From: Streptomyces spirodelae
Lineage (GTDB): Bacteria; Actinomycetota; Actinomycetes; Streptomycetales; Streptomycetaceae
Reading direction: 5' to 3'
Assembly (NCBI RefSeq): GCF_017676385.1
Contig: NZ_JAFFZN010000020.1
Coordinates: forward strand, 62,001 to 126,000
Length of the DNA: 64,000 bases
Of the stretch, positions 54,888-61,872 are shown in pieces. Position 1 is the stretch's first letter, and each line of letters opens with the position of its first letter. The translations under genes were made by a program, and so were the position numbers. The notes below the pieces were generated by a model that did no database searches, was not told where the DNA came from, and worked only from the letters and a program-made list of their open reading frames with translations.

Positions 54888-55625
54888 ATGGTGGCGGCAG
54901 TGGAGCGTCAGATCAGCTCGGCGCAGTGCGTGATATTCGACTTCGACGGACCGTTGTGCCACCTCTTCGCCAGGCGCACCGCCGCCTCGGTCGCCGGTCG
55001 GCTCCGCGCCGCGTACGCGGCCACCTCCGACGGCTCCGCCGGGTCCTGGCCCGAGACCACCGACCCCCTGCGGCTGCTGACCGCCGCCTTCGACGACCCG
55101 ACGCTGCTGGAGCCGCAGAGCGCACAGCGGATGGAACGGTCCCTGACGCGGGAAGAGGTCGCCGCCGCCGAGGTGGCCTTCCCCACCGGATACGCCGACA
55201 CGCTCGTACGTACCCTGTGCGCCACGGGACGTAGGGTCGCCGTCGCCACCGACAACTCCGCCGAGGCCGTCGAGCGCTATCTCGCCGGACGCTCGCTGCT
55301 GGAGGCATTCTCCCCCGCTCGGCGGCCGGGAAGTGCCCCCAGCCGGGTGTGCGGCCGGGTGTGCGACGGAGCCGCGCTCAAGCTGAAGCCCGACCCGGAC
55401 TGTGTGCTGCGGGCCCTGGAATCGGCGGGCACCGAGGCCGCCGAAACGGTGATGATCGGGGACTCCGAGCGGGATGTCGCGGCGGCGCGGGCCGCCGGAG
55501 TCGGCTTCGTGGGCTATGCACGCAACGAACGCAAGGGGCGGGAGCTGCGCCGCGCCGGCGCCGAGTGGGTGGTGGCCTCGCTACGCGACATACTGCTCAC
55601 GGTCGACCCCCTGGCCCATGTGTGA
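54888..55625 (+). CDS. HAD-superfamily phosphatase, DevB-like
   Basis: A 245-residue haloacid-dehalogenase hydrolase. Motif I FDFDGPLCHLF, motif II region VAVATDNSAEA, motif III Lys in LKLKPDPDCVL, motif IV VMIGDSERDVAAARAAGVGF are all intact. In S. coelicolor the gene after devA (devB) encodes such a phosphatase that affects development; here a kinase gene intervenes, so orthology to DevB is plausible but not proven. ATG start with ACAGAGG 2-8 nt upstream, unusually close. Substrate unknown. Confidence 0.87.
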   Translation: MVAAVERQISSAQCVIFDFDGPLCHLFARRTAASVAGRLRAAYAATSDGSAGSWPETTDPLRLLTAAFDDPTLLEPQSAQRMERSLTREEVAAAEVAFPTGYADTLVRTLCATGRRVAVATDNSAEAVERYLAGRSLLEAFSPARRPGSAPSRVCGRVCDGAALKLKPDPDCVLRALESAGTEAAETVMIGDSERDVAAARAAGVGFVGYARNERKGRELRRAGAEWVVASLRDILLTVDPLAHV

Positions 55626-55684
55626 GCCCTACCGGACACCGGCCAAAGCAGCCTTCGGCCGTCCTCCCTCCGTACGCTGGCCCC

Positions 55685-56104
55685 ATGAGTGACGCACCCA
55701 CCCCCGCGAGCGACGAACCCGCACACGACCCCGAGGTCCTGGAACTGGCCCAGAAGGTGTTCGACCTGGCCCGGCACGGCGACACGGACACCGTCGCCGC
55801 CTACGTCAAGGCGGGCGTCCCGGCGAACCTGAGCAACGACAAGGGCGACACCCTTCTGATGCTGGCCGCCTACCACGGCCGTCCGGAGACCGTCCGCGCC
55901 CTCCTCGCGCAGGGCGCCGACCCCGACCGCGTCAACGACCGGGGCCAGTCCCCGCTCGCCGGCGCGGTCTTCAAGGGCGAGGACGAGGTGGTGCGGATTC
56001 TGGTCGAGGCGGGCGCCGACCCGCAGGCGGGCACGCCCTCCGCCGTGGAGACGGCCCGGATGTTCGAGAAGCAGGAGCTGCTGGCGCTCTTCGGCGCGGA
56101 GTGA
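55685..56104 (+). CDS. Ankyrin-repeat protein
   Basis: A 139-residue cytosolic protein with about four ankyrin repeats: VFDLARHGDTDTVAAYVKAG, KGDTLLMLAAYHGRPETVRA, RGQSPLAGAVFKGEDEVVRI and a degenerate C-terminal AVETARMFEKQELLALFG. It should mediate protein-protein binding; the partner is unknown. TACGCT (55673-55678) is 6 nt before the ATG, so leaderless. Conserved after the HAD gene in related genomes, as I recall. Confidence 0.9.
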   Translation: MSDAPTPASDEPAHDPEVLELAQKVFDLARHGDTDTVAAYVKAGVPANLSNDKGDTLLMLAAYHGRPETVRALLAQGADPDRVNDRGQSPLAGAVFKGEDEVVRILVEAGADPQAGTPSAVETARMFEKQELLALFGAE

Positions 56105-56149
56105 GCCACGGACCCGCGCGGGAACGAACGCGGCCGGGTCGGCGCCGGA

Positions 56150-56305
56150 TCAGGCCGGCTTGCGCGCCTCGATGAGGAAGCGCGCCGAGTGCGCGACGAA
56201 CGGGCCCTCGGCCCCGATCCGGTCGTGCAGCTCCCGCAGGCGGTCGCGGTAGCGCTCCACGGTGAAGCCCGGGACCGTCCAGCGAACGAGCGTGTCATCC
56301 CTCCA
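56150..56305 (-). pseudogene. C-terminal remnant of a SAM-dependent methyltransferase
   Basis: The last 40 or so codons (FTVERYRDRLRELHDRIGAE followed by GPFVAHSARFLIEARKPA) read like the end of common Streptomyces class I methyltransferases. No Rossmann motif lies upstream; within about 60 bp the sequence turns to unrelated Gly/Ser-rich codons before vgb. It appears to be a truncated copy left next to the resistance locus. Confidence 0.55.
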
Positions 56306-56378
56306 CCCTGACGAACCCGTCCCGGCCGGGCCAGCCGATTTCCGCCGGCCCGGGAATGGCCCCTCGCCCCGGAGCCCG

Positions 56379-57350
56379 CTACGGGGTCCCCGTGCCGATC
56401 CTGACCACCTCCCCCAGCTCCAGGGCGACATGGAGCGTCCCGTCCGGCCCCACGGTCAGGCCGTGCGGCTCCGATCCCGGTACGGGCAGCGGGTGCTCCG
56501 AGATATGGCCGGACGGGTCGCGGCGGGCGACCCGGTTCCCGGCCCACTCGGTGATCCAGCAGGTGCCGTCCGGCGCCACGGCCACCGCGTGCGGTCTGGA
56601 CTCGCGGTCGGGCAGCGGGAATTCGTCGATACGGCCGTCCGGGGTGATCCGGCCCAGTTGCCCTGCGCCGATCTCCACGAACCACAGCTCCCGCTCACCA
56701 CAGGCGATCCCCACCGGGGCAGCGCCCTTGGTGGGCAGGCGATGCAGGGTGACGCTGCCGTCGAGCGCCACCCGGGCGATCGCGTCGGCCTGGTTCAGCG
56801 TGCACCACAGTGCGCCGTCGGGTCCCGCCACCAGGGCGGAGGGGAAGCACTCGGCGACCGGCAGCGGGAACTCGGTGACCTCTCCCTCGATGGTGATACG
56901 GCCGACGCGGTGAGCGCTGGTCTCGGTGAACCAGAGCGCACCATCCGCGCCCGCCGCGATACCGAACGGGCCGCACTCCGGCGTCGGCAGCGCGAAGGAC
57001 TCGGCCCGGCCCGCCACCGTGATCCGGCCGATACGGTGGTCCTTGGTGCGGGTGAACCACAGGGCGCCGTCCGGCCCCGGTGTGATCACCGTGGGGCCGC
57101 AGCCGGGGGCGTCCAGCGCATACGTCGTCGTCCTGCCGTCCGGGGCGACGCGGGCGATGGCGCCCGCCGCCACGAGCGTCACCCACAGCGCGCCGTCCGG
57201 TCCTGTGACGACGTCGTAGGGGCCCGCTTCGGAACCGAAGGCGGCCGCCGTGGTCACAGCCACTTCCGGCGCCTTCGGCGCTGCTTCACTCGGCGCCTTC
57301 GGCGCGGGCGCGGCTGTGGATGTCTCGGGGTCGTGTCGGTTCGGGTTCAC
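56379..57350 (-). CDS. vgb: Virginiamycin B lyase (streptogramin B lyase)
   Basis: Linearises type B streptogramins by an elimination reaction at the ester bond. 323 aa, a seven-bladed beta-propeller: the blade signature GPDGALW(F/V/C)T recurs (GPDGALWVT, GPDGALWFT, GADGALWFT, GPDGALWCT), and the C-terminal blades contain RPHAVAVAPDGTCWITEWAG with His and Glu suited to the active site. About 38 residues more than classical Vgb at the N-terminus (Ala/Pro-rich). The GTG start overlaps the ABC-F stop by 4 nt, so the two resistance genes are coupled. Confers resistance to streptogramin B, while the ABC-F protein would cover A. Confidence 0.92.
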   Translation of the reverse strand: MNPNRHDPETSTAAPAPKAPSEAAPKAPEVAVTTAAAFGSEAGPYDVVTGPDGALWVTLVAAGAIARVAPDGRTTTYALDAPGCGPTVITPGPDGALWFTRTKDHRIGRITVAGRAESFALPTPECGPFGIAAGADGALWFTETSAHRVGRITIEGEVTEFPLPVAECFPSALVAGPDGALWCTLNQADAIARVALDGSVTLHRLPTKGAAPVGIACGERELWFVEIGAGQLGRITPDGRIDEFPLPDRESRPHAVAVAPDGTCWITEWAGNRVARRDPSGHISEHPLPVPGSEPHGLTVGPDGTLHVALELGEVVRIGTGTP

Positions 57351-59008
57351 AAACGGCTCCTCTCCTGGGCCGTCCCCTCGGTCTCGGGGAGCGACGCTTC
57401 CGGTGCCTCCAGGGCGAGCTGCGCGCCTCGCCAGCGCTGCCGCAGCCTGCGGTCGTGGCTGACGACGACCAACGCTCCGTCGTACGCCTCCAAAGCCGCC
57501 TCCAACTCCTCGACCAGGGCGGGCGAGAGGTGGTTGGTCGGCTCGTCCAGCAGCAGGACATCGGCCGGTTCGGTCACCAGCCGGGCCAGCGCGAGGCGCT
57601 GCCGCTGGCCTGTGGAGAGCCGCGAGACGGGAACGGCCAGCCGCTCGGCGGCGAACAGCCCCAATGACAGCAGCCGCTGGGCGTGCTCCTCCAGCGAGCC
57701 GGGACGGCCGTGTGCGTACGCCTCCAGCAGCGTCGCCCCGCCCTCGCCGACCTCGGCGGCGAACTCGGGCTCCTGGGACAGGTATCCGATACGCCCCCGG
57801 CGCGAGACCCGGCCGGTGTCGGGTGCCAGCTCTCCGGCCAGGACGCCCAGCAGGGTGCTCTTGCCCGCCCCGTTCGGCCCCGTCACCAGCAGTCGCTCGC
57901 CGGCCGCCACGGTCAGCCCCGTACGGGGCAGCCTGCCCCGGACCCCGATCCCCTCGGCGTCCAGCACCGTGCCGCGCAGCCCGGCGCCGCGCAGGGGCGG
58001 TGCGAAGCGCAGTGGTTCGGGCGGGGGCGGCACAGGCTCCGCCAGCATGCGGCGCAGCCGCTCCTCGGCGTTGCGCACCCGGCCGGCGAGGGACTGCTGG
58101 ACGCGTCCGGCCGCCCGGTCGTACGCCATCTTGTTGCCGTCCTTCATCGCCCTGCCGGGCGCCACTCGCCGCGCCGTGGTGGCCGCGGTCTCGCGCAGCC
58201 GCTCCGTCTCGGCCCGCCAGCGCTCGTGCGCCTCGGCCCAGCGCCGGCGCGCCGCGGCCTTCTCGGCGAGATAGCCCGCGTACCCGTTGCCGTAGCGGAC
58301 GATTTGGCGGCGGTCGGCATCCACCTCCAGCAGCGTCGTCGTCACGCGCTCCAGGAAGGTGCGGTCGTGCGAGACGGCGATCGTCGTGCCGCGACGGGAC
58401 CGTAGATGCTCTTCGAGCCAGCGCAGTGCCGCACCGTCGAGATGGTTGGTCGGCTCGTCCAGCAGCAGGACCTCCGGGCTCGCGGCCAGCAGTGCGGCCA
58501 GCCGGAGCCGCACCCGTTCACCGCCGGAGAGGCCGCCCACCGTTCGTCCACGGGGAAGCAGCCCCAGCCCGAGGCCGTGCAGGGCGCGCTCGACGCGGGC
58601 CTCCGCGTCGTACCCCCCGCGCAGTTCGAAGGCGGTCAGCAACTCGCCGTACTCCCGCAGAGCCGAGGTGTCGCCTTCCGCCATCGCCGCTTCCAGCGCG
58701 CGGAGGCGCTGTTCCATGGCGCGCAGCTCGCTCATCGCACCGTCGACCACCTGCTGCACGGTCAGCTCGGGAAGCAGCGTCTCTTCCTGGGGGAGGTAGC
58801 CGACACCGCCCTCGGCGTGCAGGACGATCTCTCCGCTGTCCGGCTTCTCGTCCCCGGCGAACAGGCGCAACAGCGTCGTCTTGCCGGAGCCGTTCTCTCC
58901 GACGATCCCGGCCCGCTCACCTGCGGAGAGCGCGCAGCTCACGCCGTCCAGAACCGTCCGGCCTTCGTACGACTTCGTGACGGCCGCGGCCGTGATCTGG
59001 GTAGGCAC
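57347..59008 (-). CDS. ABC-F antibiotic resistance ATPase (ribosome protection type)
   Basis: A 553-residue cytosolic protein with two ABC domains and no membrane part. First domain: Walker A GENGSGKTTLLRL (37-49), LSGGERVRLRLA, Walker B LLLDEPTNHLD; second: GPNGAGKSTLLGV, LSTGQRQRLALARL, LLLDEPTNHLS. The linker between them (about 240-330) is charged and long enough for an antibiotic-resistance domain that would reach the ribosomal peptidyl-transferase centre. By neighbourhood (vgb downstream) streptogramin A, lincosamide or pleuromutilin protection is likely. GTG start 9 nt after GGAGAG. A leader ORF overlaps its start out of frame. Confidence 0.93.
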   Translation of the reverse strand: MPTQITAAAVTKSYEGRTVLDGVSCALSAGERAGIVGENGSGKTTLLRLFAGDEKPDSGEIVLHAEGGVGYLPQEETLLPELTVQQVVDGAMSELRAMEQRLRALEAAMAEGDTSALREYGELLTAFELRGGYDAEARVERALHGLGLGLLPRGRTVGGLSGGERVRLRLAALLAASPEVLLLDEPTNHLDGAALRWLEEHLRSRRGTTIAVSHDRTFLERVTTTLLEVDADRRQIVRYGNGYAGYLAEKAAARRRWAEAHERWRAETERLRETAATTARRVAPGRAMKDGNKMAYDRAAGRVQQSLAGRVRNAEERLRRMLAEPVPPPPEPLRFAPPLRGAGLRGTVLDAEGIGVRGRLPRTGLTVAAGERLLVTGPNGAGKSTLLGVLAGELAPDTGRVSRRGRIGYLSQEPEFAAEVGEGGATLLEAYAHGRPGSLEEHAQRLLSLGLFAAERLAVPVSRLSTGQRQRLALARLVTEPADVLLLDEPTNHLSPALVEELEAALEAYDGALVVVSHDRRLRQRWRGAQLALEAPEASLPETEGTAQERSRL

Positions 59009-59081
59009 AGGTGCTCTCCAAAGCGATCGAGGGTGAGGCGGTCAGGGACCGCAGGACCGGGTGAACGCTCTGGTTGAGCAT
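58917..59081 (-). CDS. 54-residue leader ORF overlapping the ABC-F start
   Basis: An ATG at 59081 with GAAGAGGAA 7 nt upstream opens a 54-codon frame (MLNQSVHPVLRSLTASPSIA at its start) that ends inside the ABC-F gene, overlapping its first 92 nt in another frame. ARE-type ABC-F genes are often controlled by antibiotic-induced stalling on such leaders. Whether ribosomes that translate this ORF block or couple ABC-F translation is unknown. Confidence 0.5.
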   Translation of the reverse strand: MLNQSVHPVLRSLTASPSIALESTCAYPDHGRGRHEVVRRPDGSGRRELRALRR

Positions 59082-59136
59082 CGGCAGTTCCTCTTCCACG
59101 TCGGTGCAACTTCTCTGCTGGGCGCGACCGGCGACC

Positions 59137-59164
59137 TTTACAGCGACGCCTGTCGCGTTAAGAT
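59137..59164 (+). promoter_or_regulatory. tetR promoter with operator in its spacer
   Basis: TTTACA (59137-59142), a 16-bp spacer and TAAGAT (59159-59164). The spacer contains the inverted repeat GCGAC-GCCT-GTCGC (59143-59156). A repressor bound here would block both the tetR promoter and, being upstream of it, the divergent ABC-F transcript. Confidence 0.65.
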
Positions 59165-59266
59165 AGTGACACGGTGCCGCCGCCACGGCAAGAGGGATTT
59201 CGCAGTGCGGGGACGAGGCGGGGTGGGGTGGGATCGGATGGGGTGGAAAGCGGAGAGGGACGGAAC

Positions 59267-59986
59267 GTGACTGCGGTGAAGACCGGGCACAGCGAAGAGA
59301 GCGAAGACGGCCAAGACAGCGAAGACAGCCAAGAGGAGGCGGCCGGGCCCCCGCCGACCGGCTCGCGGCGGCCCGGCTCCCGGCGGCCCGGCTCGCGGCG
59401 GCCCGGCGGCCGTACGGCACGCGTCCGCGAGCAGGTGCTGGAGGCCGTCGGCCCGCTGCTGGTGGAACATGGCTACGACGGCCTGACCGTCGATGCCGTC
59501 GCCGCACGATCGGGCGTGCACCGCGCGACGGTCTACCGCCGCTGGCGGGACGTGGGCGGGCTGCTCGCCGACGTACTCGACGCGGCGGGCGACGACGACT
59601 GGCGCCCGGCCGACACCGGCTCCCTGGAGGGCGACCTGCTGGCGCTCAACGAAGAGGTGCAGCAGGCGCTGACGGAGGAGCCGTCCCTCGCGCTCGCCCT
59701 GATCGCGGCCTCCTTCCGCTCCGAGGAGGCAGCACGGGCGCTGCGCCGCTTCTGGGAGGAGCGGTACGCGCGCTGCGAGGTGGTCGTGGACCGGGCGGTG
59801 CGACGCGGCGAGCTGAGCCCTCCGGTGGACGCGCGGAAACTCGTGGTGAGTTCGACGGCACCCGTCTACCACCATCGGGTGCTGCTGCACGCCGAGCCCG
59901 ACCCGGAACTGCCCGCCGAGGCGGCCCGCGCGGCCGCGCTCGCCGCACGGGCCGGAGCGTTCACCGGCGCGCGAGCCGAGCCGTAG
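59267..59986 (+). CDS. TetR-family regulator of the vgb/ABC-F locus
   Basis: A 239-residue repressor. The N-terminal 50 residues are low complexity (EESEDGQDSEDSQEEAAG; then RRPGSRRPGSRRPGG), followed by the TetR helix-turn-helix (GYDGLTVDAVAARSGVHRAT, VYRRWRDVGG) and a helical ligand domain (LNEEVQQALTEEPSLALALI). GTG 59267 is chosen because GGAGAGGGA lies 6 nt upstream; an earlier GTG at 59174 lacks a site. Divergent from the resistance genes, the usual place of a drug-responsive repressor. Effector probably a streptogramin or related molecule. Confidence 0.88.
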   Translation: MTAVKTGHSEESEDGQDSEDSQEEAAGPPPTGSRRPGSRRPGSRRPGGRTARVREQVLEAVGPLLVEHGYDGLTVDAVAARSGVHRATVYRRWRDVGGLLADVLDAAGDDDWRPADTGSLEGDLLALNEEVQQALTEEPSLALALIAASFRSEEAARALRRFWEERYARCEVVVDRAVRRGELSPPVDARKLVVSSTAPVYHHRVLLHAEPDPELPAEAARAAALAARAGAFTGARAEP

Positions 59987-60009
59987 CCCGGCCGGCAGGC
60001 CACGGACCG

Positions 60010-60771
60010 TCAGGCTCCCGAGGGGACCGAGCCGACGAGGCCGCCGTCCACGATCAGGTCCTGACCGGTGATGTACGCGGCGTCGTCGGAGGCGAGGAAG
60101 GCGACGGCCGCCGCCACGTCGTCCGGGTGGCCGAGGGTGCCCAGCGCCACCTCGGCCGAGTTGCGGACCTCGGCCTCCGGGTCGGTGTTGGCCTCCCGCC
60201 ACATGCGGGTGTCGATGTAGCCGGGACTGACGGAGTTGACGCGGATGCCACGCGGGGCCAGATCGGAGCCCAGGGTCCGGGCCAGGTTGTGGACCGCGGC
60301 CTTGCTGGCCGAGTAGGCGGCCGCGACGGGCAGCCCGCGGTGCAGGGTCCAGGAGGCGTTGATGACGACGGCGCCGCCCTGCGGCATCAGCCGGAGCGCC
60401 TTCTGCACGGTGAAGAAGACGCCCTTGAAGTTGACGTCCACGGTCCGGTCGAAGTCGTCCTCGGTGATCTCGGTGGTCGGCTTGAAGACGCCGATCCCCG
60501 CGTTGGCGAAGACCGCGTCCAGGCTGCCGCGCCAGGTCTCGACACGGCGCATCAGCGCGTCGGTGTCGCTGAGCGAGGCGGCGTCGGCCGGAACAGCGAG
60601 AACCCTGCCGTCCGCCGCGCCGAGCCGCTCGACCGCCGCGTCCAGACGCGCCTTGTCACGTCCGGTGAGGACGACATAGGCGCCCTCGTCGAGCAGTCGT
60701 CGTGCCGCGGCGAACCCCATGCCGCTGGTGCCGCCGGTGATCAGGACTGTCCTGTTCGTGAATCGCTGCAT
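60010..60771 (-). CDS. Short-chain dehydrogenase/reductase
   Basis: A 253-residue classical SDR: cofactor loop TGGTSGMGFAAARRLLDEGA, NAGIG, catalytic Ser in VVINASWTLHRG, YSASKAAVH with Tyr and Lys, and PGYIDTRMW. Arg in TGRDKARL suggests NADP preference. ATG start with GAGGA about 10 nt upstream. It is encoded downstream of an XRE-type regulator on the same strand, 120 nt apart. Substrate unknown. Confidence 0.92.
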   Translation of the reverse strand: MQRFTNRTVLITGGTSGMGFAAARRLLDEGAYVVLTGRDKARLDAAVERLGAADGRVLAVPADAASLSDTDALMRRVETWRGSLDAVFANAGIGVFKPTTEITEDDFDRTVDVNFKGVFFTVQKALRLMPQGGAVVINASWTLHRGLPVAAAYSASKAAVHNLARTLGSDLAPRGIRVNSVSPGYIDTRMWREANTDPEAEVRNSAEVALGTLGHPDDVAAAVAFLASDDAAYITGQDLIVDGGLVGSVPSGA

Positions 60772-60891
60772 GCCGACGATCCTCGACCGGCGCGCGCGTG
60801 CGCAGCAGTGCCGGCTGAGCCTGGGTCCGACACCACCACCCTCGCTGTCGGGCCCGGCGCGGGGCCGTGCCGAAGACATCGGCCGCGCCGG

Positions 60892-61776
60892 CTACGGCAC
60901 CGGTTCGGGTTCCGGTTCGGGCTCCGATTCGTCCCGTGCCCCGGCCAGCAGCGCGGCCACCCGCTCCTGCGTCGGCGTCCCTTCGGCGGGGGTGTACAGC
61001 AGCAGCCGCGCGCCCGGCAGGTCGGCGACCGGCAGCATCGTGTAGTCGAAGGTCAGCTCCCCCGCCGCGGGGTGCACCAGGGACTTGACGCCCTCGGTCG
61101 CGCTCCCCACCGGGTGCTCGGCCCAGACGGTGGCGAAGGTGGGGCTGACGGCGCACATGTCCTCGGCGATCCGGCCGAACTCCGGGTCGTCGGGGTAGCG
61201 CGCCGCGTCGGCGCGGAAGAGGCCGACGATCTGCCGTGCCGCGTCCTCCCAGCCGCAGAGAGAGGCGCGGAAGTGGATGTTGGTGAAGAAGCTGACCAGG
61301 CAGCTGTGGTCGCGCTCCCCATAGCCGAACACCAACCCGGCCGCCCGGTTGACGGCCACCAGCTTCCAGTGCCGGTCGATGACGTAGGCGGGGCGCGGCA
61401 GCCAGCCGTCGATGACCCGGCGGATTCCGGCCGGGACCGACCGGTCGGCGGGCAGCGCCGTCGGCGGATTCAGCCCGGCCAGCAGATACAGGTGCTCGCG
61501 CTCGGCGGCGTCCAGCCGCAGCACCCGCGCGATCGCGTCCAGCACCTCGGCCGAGACGTTGATGTCCCGCCCCTGCTCCAGCCACGTGTACCAGGAGACC
61601 CCCACTCCGGCGAGCACCGCGACCTCCTCCCGCCGCAGGCCCGGCGTACGCCGCCCGCTCCCGGCCGCCATACCCACGTCCGCGGGCGTCACCCGGGCCC
61701 GCCGCGACCGCAGGAACGCCCGAATCTCCGCACTGCGCCGCTTCCGCGCCTCCGCGGGCAGCTTCGAGATCTCCAT
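60892..61776 (-). CDS. XRE regulator with MmyB-like ligand-binding domain
   Basis: A 294-residue regulator: an N-terminal HTH (LRREEVAVLAGVGVSWYTWL; EQGRDINVSAEVLDAIARVL) joined to a PAS-like MmyB domain (RHWKLVAVNRAAGLVFGYG; VSFFTNIHFRASLCGWEDAA; HPAAGELTFDYTMLPVADLP) that binds fatty acids in characterised members. Ends in a repeated EPEPEPEP tail. TAGCAT (61783-61788) stands 6 nt before the ATG, so leaderless. Regulators of this type often control an adjacent SDR gene, here 120 nt downstream. Confidence 0.9.
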   Translation of the reverse strand: MEISKLPAEARKRRSAEIRAFLRSRRARVTPADVGMAAGSGRRTPGLRREEVAVLAGVGVSWYTWLEQGRDINVSAEVLDAIARVLRLDAAEREHLYLLAGLNPPTALPADRSVPAGIRRVIDGWLPRPAYVIDRHWKLVAVNRAAGLVFGYGERDHSCLVSFFTNIHFRASLCGWEDAARQIVGLFRADAARYPDDPEFGRIAEDMCAVSPTFATVWAEHPVGSATEGVKSLVHPAAGELTFDYTMLPVADLPGARLLLYTPAEGTPTQERVAALLAGARDESEPEPEPEPVP

Positions 61777-61802
61777 CCGTCCATGCTAGAACCGCCGCCC
61801 TC

Positions 61803-61839
61803 GGAGCCCCGTCCCGCCGACAGCGGGGGACGGGGCTCC
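61803..61839 (-). terminator. Terminator of the MerR-PP2C gene
   Basis: A perfect 13-bp stem (GGAGCCCCGTCCC at 61803-61815 with 61827-61839), 11-nt loop, 33 nt after the stop codon. Confidence 0.88.
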
Positions 61840-61872
61840 CGGATACGGCCCGGCACGCGCGGCGGGCGCGGT

